Of a stretch of 12,099 nucleotides of DNA, positions 6,674 to 12,099 are shown in pieces (position 1 is the stretch's first letter; each line of letters starts with the position of its first letter). The position numbers were made by a program, and so were the translations under genes. The notes beneath the pieces were generated by a model. That model saw only the letters and a program-made list of their open reading frames with translations. It was not told where the DNA came from and did not search any database. This DNA comes from Devosia sp. GTDB taxonomy: Bacteria > Pseudomonadota > Alphaproteobacteria > Rhizobiales > Devosiaceae. The stretch covers positions 1-12,099 of the forward strand of contig JAQGKH010000360.1 of assembly GCA_028290225.1 (NCBI GenBank). Direction: 5' to 3'.

Positions 6674-7732
6674 TCAACTCTGCCCTTCGCTCGTCGTGCG
6701 CAAGCTGTCGATGATGGCTTTGGGGGCAGGCAGGTGCCAGATCACCTGATAGGCTTCGATGACGTCGAATGGGGTTACGTCACGGCCGGCCAGCGCCACC
6801 CATGGCGGTACCGGCAAGCCGAGCAAGGCCGCGAGCGTCACCCGTGCCGCTGCACTGCCCTGGTCATAGGGCATCTGCGCCCCCACTCCCTTGATCATGC
6901 CATGGCGAGCCATGTCGATGGCAACTTCGTTGCCCAGGTCGACGGTGGTGATGGCAATGTCGCGCCCTTGCCGTGCCAGCGCTCGCGCCGCCTTCATCGC
7001 CGGCACGTCCCAGACGGCAAAAATGCCCGACAGGTTGGGAGTCTTTTCGACCATTGTGAGCGCCGCCTGGCCCGCGAAGTCGAGCTCGGCAAAGCGCTCG
7101 CGCACCAGGGTGACGTCAGGGCGATTGCGGCTCATCCATTTGCGAAACGCGATCTCGCGCTCATGGGTCGCGTAAAAGTCGATCCCGTAACCGAGAATGC
7201 CCGCAGCGCCACCCTGGGGAATATGGGCCGACAACATGGCGGCACAGCTTTGCCCCAAACCGAAATTATCGGTTGAAACGACGCTGGCATAATCGGTGCC
7301 CGGCAACATGCCGGTTGGCGCATTGTCCAGCAGCACCAGCTTGCGGCCGCTCTGCGTCAGGCTGCGGTGAGCCGCGGCAACCCGCGCATTGCCGATGGGG
7401 ATCGAAATGACCGCATCAACGGGCTCGCCCGCCAGCCGGTTCAGCGCGGCGATCTGCAGTTCAACGTCGAAATTGCAGTCGACCACCTCGACCAGGGCCG
7501 CCGAATAAAGGCCCAGGGTCGCGGCAATGCCGGCCAGTTCCTGCTTGGACCAGTCGCTGGTGGTGGTGTGCAGCACCACCGCAACCGAAAAGCGGCGAGC
7601 CCGCGCCTGGTCGGCATCGGCGGCAGTCAACTGGATTTGGTCGGCGGGTACGGCCCGCTCTCCGTGGGGGCCCAGACCTGCGATCACGGTGGCAGTGTCC
7701 CTCTGCCTTTGATCCAGCGACTTGCTGCTCAT
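6674..7732 (-). CDS. Leaderless (cytosolic) sugar-binding protein paralogue, coupled to ROK regulator
   Basis: A 352-aa protein of the periplasmic-binding-protein type (Peripla_BP_4-like), colinear with the exported binding protein encoded at 10130-11248. Shared blocks include GPHGE/GPGGE (21-25), SIP (110-112), DNAPTG/DNVPTG (136-141), GTDYASVVSTDN (145-156), AVWDVPA (239-245), TTVDLGNEVAIDMAR (262-276) and KGVGAQMPYDQG (281-292). Homology starts about 20 residues in, exactly where the mature part of the paralogue's linker begins. The signal peptide is replaced by a polar start, MSSKSLDQRQRDTATVIAG, so it should remain in the cytoplasm. The ATG at 7732 overlaps the ROK stop codon as ATGA, implying translational coupling. 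The frame is open further upstream to 8104, but that part is the out-of-frame shadow of the ROK gene and is not a signal peptide either. It probably serves as a sugar sensor with the ROK protein. A degenerate paralogue is the alternative. Confidence 0.88.
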   Translation of the reverse strand: MSSKSLDQRQRDTATVIAGLGPHGERAVPADQIQLTAADADQARARRFSVAVVLHTTTSDWSKQELAGIAATLGLYSAALVEVVDCNFDVELQIAALNRLAGEPVDAVISIPIGNARVAAAHRSLTQSGRKLVLLDNAPTGMLPGTDYASVVSTDNFGLGQSCAAMLSAHIPQGGAAGILGYGIDFYATHEREIAFRKWMSRNRPDVTLVRERFAELDFAGQAALTMVEKTPNLSGIFAVWDVPAMKAARALARQGRDIAITTVDLGNEVAIDMARHGMIKGVGAQMPYDQGSAAARVTLAALLGLPVPPWVALAGRDVTPFDVIEAYQVIWHLPAPKAIIDSLRTTSEGQS

Positions 7733-9066
7733 GGCGAAGCTCGCCCGGTCGGAGTTGCCGTCTTGAGAGCCAACATTTCGCTGTAACGCTCCATGCTCCT
7801 TTGGAAATCGGGATGGAGCAGGGGCGAGCCGTGCCCGATCCAGCCCCGCAAAATGGAAGGCGAGAACAATTCTTCCACCACCACCTGTGCCGCCCCCACC
7901 AGGCCAGAGGAGGCCCCCATTTGCGAGCGCATGATCTGCAGGTCGCGCGTCGCCATCGGGTGGGACTGACGATATACCGCCTCGCGAATGCCCGCGAGCA
8001 GGCTGTCTCCGCCCGATTCGGCAACGACCCCGCCGATAACGATGAGTGCGGGATTGAGCAGGTTCACCAGCGGCGCCAAGGCCTCGCCCACCATGCGGCC
8101 GCAACGGCCAAGCAGTTCAACGCAGAACAAGTCACCCAACTGCGCCGCATGCCCGATATCAACCACCGATACTTCGCCATACCGCGCCAGCGCCTGCGCC
8201 AGATAAGGGCTGCGGCCGTCCTCTGCCGCGGCGGCCCCTTCCCGGGTGATGGCATCGGCGCCCGCGATGGCTTCGAGCAGCTCGTCGCCGGTCCTGCTGT
8301 GCCCGATCATGCCCGCCGCGCCCTGGGCGCCTCGGTGCAAATGGCCCTCGGAAATCACGCCTGCCCCGATCGAGCGACCAAGCTTGACATAGATGATGTC
8401 GCTCAAGCCCCGGCCGCCGCCGGACTTGGCCTCGCCCATTGTCATGGTCTGCACGCCGCTGCGTGCAAAGATCGGCACCCCGAAGCGCAGGGCCAGATGC
8501 TCGAGGAACGGGAAATCCTGCCAGGAGCGCAGTGTCTGCAGCACAGACACCGTTTCGAAGTCCGCCGCAGGCTTTTCAATGGGGCCGGGCAGGGCCAGGC
8601 CGATGCCCCAGGGCGCGGGTTTCTCGGTTTCCTTAAGCAGCCATTCAAAGATGGTCGCGAGCCGATCGAGGATAGCCTCCGGGCCGGCGTCCAGCTGGGC
8701 GGCCTCATGGTGCTCCACCAGCAGTTGCCCGTTGAGATCGGCAATGCCAAGCGCGATGGAACTCTGATCAATCGCCGACACCAGCAGTGAGCCGGCATCC
8801 TGGCGGAACTGCATGTGCCGCGGAGCTCGGCCGCCGGTGGTTTGCCCGAGCTCGCCCTCCCGCAGCAATCCCAACTCGATCATGGTCGCTAGCCGGTCAG
8901 CGACCACGGCGCGCCCGAGTTCCGAGCTGCGCTCAAGTTCCTGCCGCGTCGTGGCGGTTCCGGTGCGCACCAGATTGAGCAACAGCGCCAGGCTGGCCTG
9001 GGCGGCATCGACGGTCCGGGGGCGGCCGACCGATCGCAGCGCTGCCTTTCCGTCTGCCACTCTCAT
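7729..9066 (-). CDS. ROK-family transcriptional regulator lacking kinase and zinc motifs
   Basis: A 445-aa repressor-type ROK protein. A winged helix-turn-helix spans about residues 22-86 (TRQELERSSELGRAVVADRL, then GLLREGEL and the GGRAPR wing). The ROK domain follows (LLVSAIDQSSIALGIADLNG, then WGIGLALPGPIE, IIYVKLGRSIGAGVI, GAAGMIGH, LLNPALIVIGGVVAE). Several hallmark residues are gone: DxGxT for ATP is DQSS, the ENDANAAALGE sugar/catalytic segment is RSGVQTMTMGE (202-212), GEIGH is GMIGH (252-256), and the CxCGxxGCLE zinc motif is deleted, leaving HSRTGDELLEAIAG. It cannot be a kinase and probably binds sugar poorly if at all. ATG 9066 is used. A GTG at 9060 with GGGGA 6 nt upstream is an alternative that removes two residues. 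It likely controls the divergent 9277 operon and itself. Confidence 0.9.
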   Translation of the reverse strand: MRVADGKAALRSVGRPRTVDAAQASLALLLNLVRTGTATTRQELERSSELGRAVVADRLATMIELGLLREGELGQTTGGRAPRHMQFRQDAGSLLVSAIDQSSIALGIADLNGQLLVEHHEAAQLDAGPEAILDRLATIFEWLLKETEKPAPWGIGLALPGPIEKPAADFETVSVLQTLRSWQDFPFLEHLALRFGVPIFARSGVQTMTMGEAKSGGGRGLSDIIYVKLGRSIGAGVISEGHLHRGAQGAAGMIGHSRTGDELLEAIAGADAITREGAAAAEDGRSPYLAQALARYGEVSVVDIGHAAQLGDLFCVELLGRCGRMVGEALAPLVNLLNPALIVIGGVVAESGGDSLLAGIREAVYRQSHPMATRDLQIMRSQMGASSGLVGAAQVVVEELFSPSILRGWIGHGSPLLHPDFQRSMERYSEMLALKTATPTGRASP

Positions 9067-9084
9067 TCCCCGATGTGCCCCTGA

Positions 9085-9119
9085 ATGCCGGGGACCCTAG
9101 CCCGAGAGGTTTCCGGCAT
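9085..9119. repeat. 7-bp inverted repeat in the ROK 5' leader
   Basis: ATGCCGG at 9085-9091 and its reverse complement CCGGCAT at 9113-9119, 21 nt apart, lie 19-53 nt upstream of the ROK start codon. It could fold in the ROK leader RNA or be a spaced operator. A 7-bp match with this spacing is not strong in GC-rich DNA. Confidence 0.25.
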
Positions 9120-9127
9120 CAAGGCCA

Positions 9128-9173
9128 ACTTATGTGCATTTTCCAGCAGAAGCCTGCGGACTTATGCGGTTTT
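9128..9173. promoter_or_regulatory. Direct repeat ACTTATGyG..TTT, candidate regulator binding sites
   Basis: Two direct repeats, ACTTATGTGCATTT at 9128-9141 and ACTTATGCGGTTTT at 9160-9173, match at 11 of 14 positions and are 32 bp apart, close to three helical turns. A weaker third copy, ACTTCAGGTTTTTG, begins at 9181, 21 bp further on, at the candidate -35 box. They sit in the region between the divergent ROK and isomerase genes, upstream of the plus-strand promoter and in the ROK leader or promoter region. They are good candidates for ROK operators, though no consensus for this regulator is known to me. Confidence 0.4.
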
Positions 9174-9177
9174 AATG

Positions 9178-9207
9178 TTGACTTCAGGTTTTTGAACTGC
9201 GTAACTT
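9178..9207 (+). promoter_or_regulatory. Candidate promoter of the isomerase/binding-protein operon
   Basis: TTGACT at 9178-9183 (5 of 6 to TTGACA), then an 18-nt spacer and TAACTT at 9202-9207 (weak, 3 of 6 to TATAAT). Transcription would start near 9214, leaving a leader of about 60 nt before the ATG at 9277, which includes a small TCCGG/CCGGA hairpin at 9242-9256. The -35 is convincing, the -10 is not. Confidence 0.35.
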
Positions 9208-9276
9208 CGAGGAACAACAGAGCGGCCATCGAGCCGACGGATCCGGTTCCGCCGGACCACAACAGGGGAGAAACGC

Positions 9277-10092
9277 ATGGCTGTTAAACTGGCCTACCAC
9301 GCCAATTGTTGGGGGCCGCTCGGCGGCAATGCAGTGGGAGTGACCTCGGTCACCCAGCTGACCTACCGGACATTTGCCGACATGGACCGCGCCTTCGCCG
9401 ATATTGCCCGGGCCGGCTATCAGGGCGTCGAGATATTCGACGGCAACCTTCTCGATGAAACGCCGGCTGCCATGCGCAGCAAGCTGGCCCAGGCCGGGCT
9501 CGAACTAGTGTCGACCTATTCGGGCGCCAACTTTGTGTTCCCCGATATTCTGGCGGAAGAGCTGGCACGCATCGAGCGCGTCGCCGGCGCAGCTGCCGAA
9601 GCAGGCGCCACCCATTACGTGATCGGCGGCGGAGCCAAACGCGCCAACGGCATTCAGGCGGACGACTACCAGCGCCTGGGTGCAGCGCTCGATCAGGTCG
9701 GTGAAATCGCCAGGCGTTCCGGCTTGCGGGCCCATTATCATCCGCACCTGTCCACCATCGTGGAAGGACCGGCGGAAGTGAGCAAGATCTTTGGTCTCAC
9801 TAGTCTCGATTTCTGCCCCGATACCGCTCATCTGGCGGCTGCCGGTGGCGATCCGGCTGCACAGGTGCGTGAATTCGCCGGGCGCGTCAGCCTGGTTCAT
9901 CTCAAGGGCCTGCAGCGCGAGCCTTTCGCCTTTACCCCGCTTGATACCGGGGACCTGGACAACGGCGCGGTCATCCAGGCGCTCAAGGACACCAATTATT
10001 CCGGCTGGGTCATGGCCGAACTCGATAGCTGGCCCGATCCCTATGAAGGGGCGGTGCGCAGCCACGCATACCTGAGCCGGCATTTCGCCTGA
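9277..10092 (+). CDS. Sugar phosphate isomerase/epimerase (IolE-like TIM barrel)
   Basis: Cytoplasmic metal-dependent enzyme of the xylose-isomerase-like TIM-barrel family (AP_endonuc_2), 271 aa, the usual length. Likely metal and acid/base residues are visible in family order: Glu52 in GYQGVEIF, His155 and His157 in YHPHLSTIVE with Glu163, Asp182 and His185 in CPDTAHL, His208 in LVHLKG, and Glu248 in MAELD. The YSGWVMAELD ending is typical of inosose dehydratase (IolE) and related keto-sugar epimerases or dehydratases. GGGGAG lies 6 nt before ATG 9277. It leads a plus-strand operon with an exported binding protein and a Gfo/Idh/MocA dehydrogenase. Such a dehydrogenase-isomerase pairing is typical of inositol or rare-sugar catabolism through keto intermediates. 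The exact substrate is unknown. Confidence 0.9.
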   Translation: MAVKLAYHANCWGPLGGNAVGVTSVTQLTYRTFADMDRAFADIARAGYQGVEIFDGNLLDETPAAMRSKLAQAGLELVSTYSGANFVFPDILAEELARIERVAGAAAEAGATHYVIGGGAKRANGIQADDYQRLGAALDQVGEIARRSGLRAHYHPHLSTIVEGPAEVSKIFGLTSLDFCPDTAHLAAAGGDPAAQVREFAGRVSLVHLKGLQREPFAFTPLDTGDLDNGAVIQALKDTNYSGWVMAELDSWPDPYEGAVRSHAYLSRHFA

Positions 10093-10129
10093 TCGGGACA
10101 TCACCAAAGCAACCCAACGGGAGGAAACC

Positions 10130-11248
10130 ATGGGACATTTCAAGACAACGGCCTTGCTGACCGCAGCATTGCTGGCCGGCACCATCGCCGGCACAGCTTT
10201 CGCACAAAGCCCCGACGAGGCGCTGGCGGCACTGGCCAGCCAGACGCTCAGCACCGGCCCGGGGGGCGAAAGCCCCGTTTCGGCTTCGGAAGTCAATCTG
10301 ACGGACGAAGAACTGGCCCAGATCAAGGCCATGGGCGCCACCGCCGCCATCGTCATGCATTACGGCGGCGACGATTGGAGCCAGGCTCAGATCAACGGCC
10401 TCGAAACTCAGTTCGAGGCCATGGGTATCGAGGTGATCGCCACCACCGATGCTGGCTTCAACTCGGCCAAACAGGTTTCCGACATCGAAACCATCATGGC
10501 GCAGAACCCTGATATCATTGTCTCGATCCCGACCGACCCGACCGCTACGGCAAGTGCCTATCGTCAGGCGGCCGAGGCGGGTGTTACCCTTGTCTTCATG
10601 GACAATGTTCCAACCGGGTTCGTGGCCGGGACGGACTATGTCAGCGTGGTTTCCGCCGACAATTATGGCAACGGCGTCGCCTCGGCCCACCTCATGGCCA
10701 AGGCCCTTAACGGCGAAGGCCAGATCGGCGTCGTGTTCCACGCGGCCGACTTCTTCGTGACGCGCCAGCGTTACGACGCATTCAAGACCACTATCGAGCA
10801 GAACTACCCCAATATCGAAATTGTCGCCGAACAGGGGATCGGTGGTCCGGACTTCACGGGCGATGCTGACCGCGCCGCCTCGGCGATGATGGTGGGCAAT
10901 GCCAATATCGACGGCATTTGGGCCGTCTGGGACGTGCCGGCTGAAGGCGTGATCGCGGCCGCTCGGGCCAATGGTCGCGATGACCTCGTCATCACCACCA
11001 TCGATCTGGGCGAGAATGTTGCCATCGACATGGCGCGCGGCGGTTTCATCAAGGGCTTGGGCGCCCAGCGGCCCTTCGACCAGGGCGTGACTGAAGCCAA
11101 GCTGGCTGGCTATGGCCTGCTTGACAAGGAGGCGCCTGCTTACGTGGCCCTGCCGGCCTTGCCTGTGGAGCAGTCCAATCTGCTCGATGCCTGGCAGGCG
11201 GTTTATTCCACCGAGGCTCCAGCCACGGTCAAAGATTCCATGAACTAG
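10130..11248 (+). CDS. Sec-exported sugar ABC transporter substrate-binding protein (ribose type)
   Basis: Periplasmic binding protein of 372 aa. A Sec signal peptide covers residues 1-25, with a hydrophobic core TALLTAALLAGTIAG and an AFA|Q cleavage site. The mature protein is of the Peripla_BP_4 type used by CUT2 (ribose-like) importers: AAIVMHYGGDDW (72-83), VSIPTDPTATASAYRQA, LVFMDNVPTG, DYVSVVSADNYGNG, FFVTRQRYDAF, GIWAVWDVPAEG, ITTIDLGENVAIDMA, KGLGAQRPFDQG. The ribosome binding site GGGAGGAAACC directly before the ATG is identical to that of the other binding protein at 4483. It follows the isomerase by 37 nt and is followed by two hairpins. No cognate permease or ATPase is seen in the window; they may lie past the right edge. 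A leaderless paralogue is encoded at 7732-6674. Confidence 0.95.
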   Translation: MGHFKTTALLTAALLAGTIAGTAFAQSPDEALAALASQTLSTGPGGESPVSASEVNLTDEELAQIKAMGATAAIVMHYGGDDWSQAQINGLETQFEAMGIEVIATTDAGFNSAKQVSDIETIMAQNPDIIVSIPTDPTATASAYRQAAEAGVTLVFMDNVPTGFVAGTDYVSVVSADNYGNGVASAHLMAKALNGEGQIGVVFHAADFFVTRQRYDAFKTTIEQNYPNIEIVAEQGIGGPDFTGDADRAASAMMVGNANIDGIWAVWDVPAEGVIAAARANGRDDLVITTIDLGENVAIDMARGGFIKGLGAQRPFDQGVTEAKLAGYGLLDKEAPAYVALPALPVEQSNLLDAWQAVYSTEAPATVKDSMN

Positions 11249-11267
11249 GTGCCCCTCCCTGCACCTA
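11246..11267 (+). repeat. Small hairpin overlapping the binding-protein stop codon
   Basis: TAGGTGC at 11246-11252 pairs perfectly with GCACCTA at 11261-11267 across an 8-nt loop, and the stop codon TAG is the first three bases of the stem. Together with the larger hairpin that begins 2 nt later it forms a tandem structure at the 3' end of the binding-protein message. It may protect the message, but ribosomes terminating there would open it. Confidence 0.4.
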
Positions 11268-11268
11268 A

Positions 11269-11300
11269 GCGGGGGCGGTCCTCCATGAATCCGCCCCCGC
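11269..11300 (+). terminator. Strong GC hairpin after the binding-protein gene (attenuator or stabiliser)
   Basis: GCGGGGGCGG at 11269-11278 pairs perfectly over 10 bp with CCGCCCCCGC at 11291-11300 across a 12-nt loop. It lies 20 nt after the binding-protein stop and 29 nt before the next start. No U-run follows, so partial termination or mRNA protection is more likely than full termination. It mirrors the hairpin at 3160-3189 after the other binding-protein gene. Confidence 0.65.
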
Positions 11301-11329
11301 ACCTTCCCGATGCTTAAGTGAGACAGCAA

Positions 11330-12099
11330 ATGCAAAAGCTTAATGTCGCCATGATCGGCGGCGGTTTCATGGGCAAGGCCCATGCCATGGCCTATGCCTC
11401 AATGCCGATGTTCTTCTGGCCGGCGCCCGCAATTCCGGTGCGCAAGGTGGTGGTGGACGTCAACCAGGAAATGGCCGAAACAGCCCGCGACCGCTTCGGC
11501 TTCGAGGAGGCTTCGAGCGATTGGCGTGCGGTGATCGCCCGGCCCGATATCGACATCGTCGACATCTGCACGCCCAACAATTCCCACGCCGAGATCGCCA
11601 TTGCCGCCGCTCAGGCCGGCAAGCACATCATCTGCGAAAAGCCGCTGGCGCGAACCGGTGCTGAATCAAGGACCATGCTCGACGCCGTCAACGCGTCCGG
11701 CTCCATCCACATGGTGGCGTTCAACTATCGCCGTACCCCCGCCGTCGCCCTGGCCAAAAAGCTCATCGAGGAAGGCCGGATCGGCGACATCCTCAATTTC
11801 CGCGGCACCTACCTGCAGGACTGGTCGGCCGATCCGGATGCGCCGCTGTCCTGGCGCTTCCAGAAGTCGATCGCCGGTTCCGGCACCGTGGGCGACATCG
11901 GCACCCACGTGGTCGACCTGGCGCGCTACCTGGTCGGCGAGATCGGCGCCGTCAACGCGATGGTGCACAACTATATCCCGACCCGCCCGCTGCAGTCCGG
12001 CGGCGTGGACAAACTGGGCGCGGCCCAGAAGCAGGCGGCCGGCCCGCGCGGGACAGTCGACGTCGACGACGAGATGCTCACCATGATGCGTTTCAAGAA
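11330..12099 (+). CDS. Gfo/Idh/MocA-family oxidoreductase (partial, runs off right edge)
   Basis: The first 256 codons of an NAD(P)-dependent sugar or inositol dehydrogenase, open to the end of the window (family length 330-390). The Rossmann motif VAMIGGGFMGKAHA has its glycines at 10-15. The canonical CEKPLA motif is at 102-107, with catalytic lysine 104, and GDIGTHVVDLARYLVG carries Asp189 and His193, as expected for an active enzyme. This contrasts with the oxidoreductase at 5656-4532, which lacks EKP. The ATG at 11330 has only a weak ribosome binding site (AAGTGAG). It is the third gene of the plus-strand operon and probably works with the isomerase at 9277, one oxidising the sugar and the other rearranging the keto product. 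That pathway order is inferred. Confidence 0.92.
   Translation, partial: MQKLNVAMIGGGFMGKAHAMAYASMPMFFWPAPAIPVRKVVVDVNQEMAETARDRFGFEEASSDWRAVIARPDIDIVDICTPNNSHAEIAIAAAQAGKHIICEKPLARTGAESRTMLDAVNASGSIHMVAFNYRRTPAVALAKKLIEEGRIGDILNFRGTYLQDWSADPDAPLSWRFQKSIAGSGTVGDIGTHVVDLARYLVGEIGAVNAMVHNYIPTRPLQSGGVDKLGAAQKQAAGPRGTVDVDDEMLTMMRFK

Noticed and set aside
7733..8104. In-frame upstream extension of the leaderless binding protein to 476 aa
   Set aside because: The added 124 codons lie entirely on top of the ROK coding sequence in another frame, are rich in Arg, Gly and Pro as out-of-frame GC-rich sequence is, and the ATGA overlap gives a natural start at 7732. It contains no signal peptide in any case.
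9075..9287. Plus-strand 70-aa frame in the ROK/isomerase intergenic region
   Set aside because: It overlaps the isomerase start and covers the likely promoter and repeats. No ribosome binding site precedes it and its composition is unlike a protein.
9505..10356. Minus-strand open frame of 283 aa opposite the isomerase
   Set aside because: It is antisense to the isomerase with no motifs and no ribosome binding site of note.
10010..11383. Long minus-strand open frame (457 aa) opposite the binding protein and second oxidoreductase start
   Set aside because: It is antisense to genes with clear family motifs and its translation (rich in His, Gly, Asp and Arg) shows no recognisable domain. Long antisense frames are common in GC-rich genes.
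1..12099. CRISPR arrays, tRNA or rRNA genes, insertion sequences or phage attachment sites
   Set aside because: No regularly spaced repeats, transposase motifs, terminal inverted repeats with duplicated targets or RNA-gene signatures were seen. The window is almost fully filled with metabolic and transport genes.

Overview
The window looks like accessory carbohydrate-uptake DNA from a high-GC alphaproteobacterium. A member of the Hyphomicrobiales (Rhizobium/Devosia-like) is the best guess. The reasons are GC-rich codon use, compact ABC sugar operons paired with Gfo/Idh/MocA dehydrogenases and IolE-like isomerases, and the style of the LacI and ROK regulators. The genus is inference; nothing in the sequence fixes it.

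Left half (about 1-5656, all minus strand) is one catabolic transport operon. In transcription order it holds a Gfo/Idh/MocA oxidoreductase (5656-4532), a Tat-exported sugar-binding protein (4483-3230), a GC-rich hairpin (3189-3160), a MalF-type permease (3131-2193), a MalG-type permease (2191-1343), a UgpC/MalK-type ATPase (1315-275), a short unclear stretch (274-76), and the signal-peptide end of a further exported protein that runs off the left edge. A complete CUT1-type importer is therefore present. A LacI-family regulator (5777-6646, plus strand) diverges from it. The 120-bp region between the two start codons carries two identical AAACGTTT palindromes 22 bp apart that overlap a plausible promoter for the operon, plus a leader inverted repeat next to the oxidoreductase Shine-Dalgarno. 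The LacI protein is unusually short and appears to lack part of its effector-binding domain.

Right half (6674-12099) is a second sugar module. On the minus strand a ROK-family repressor (9066-7729) overlaps by ATGA a gene (7732-6674) that encodes a full-length, colinear paralogue of the periplasmic binding protein at 10130-11248 but has no signal peptide. Divergent from these, on the plus strand, are an IolE-like TIM-barrel isomerase/epimerase (9277-10092), the exported binding protein (10130-11248), two hairpins, and a second Gfo/Idh/MocA oxidoreductase that runs off the right edge. No permease or ATPase for this second binding protein is in the window.

The most interesting point is the ROK/leaderless-binding-protein pair. 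The ROK protein has lost the sugar-kinase catalytic residues, the phosphate-binding motif and the CxCGxxGC zinc motif. Its translationally coupled partner is a sugar-binding protein that should stay in the cytoplasm. A testable reading is that ligand sensing has moved from the ROK domain to a cytosolic copy of the transporter's own binding protein, which would let the repressor sense exactly the sugar that the exported copy captures.
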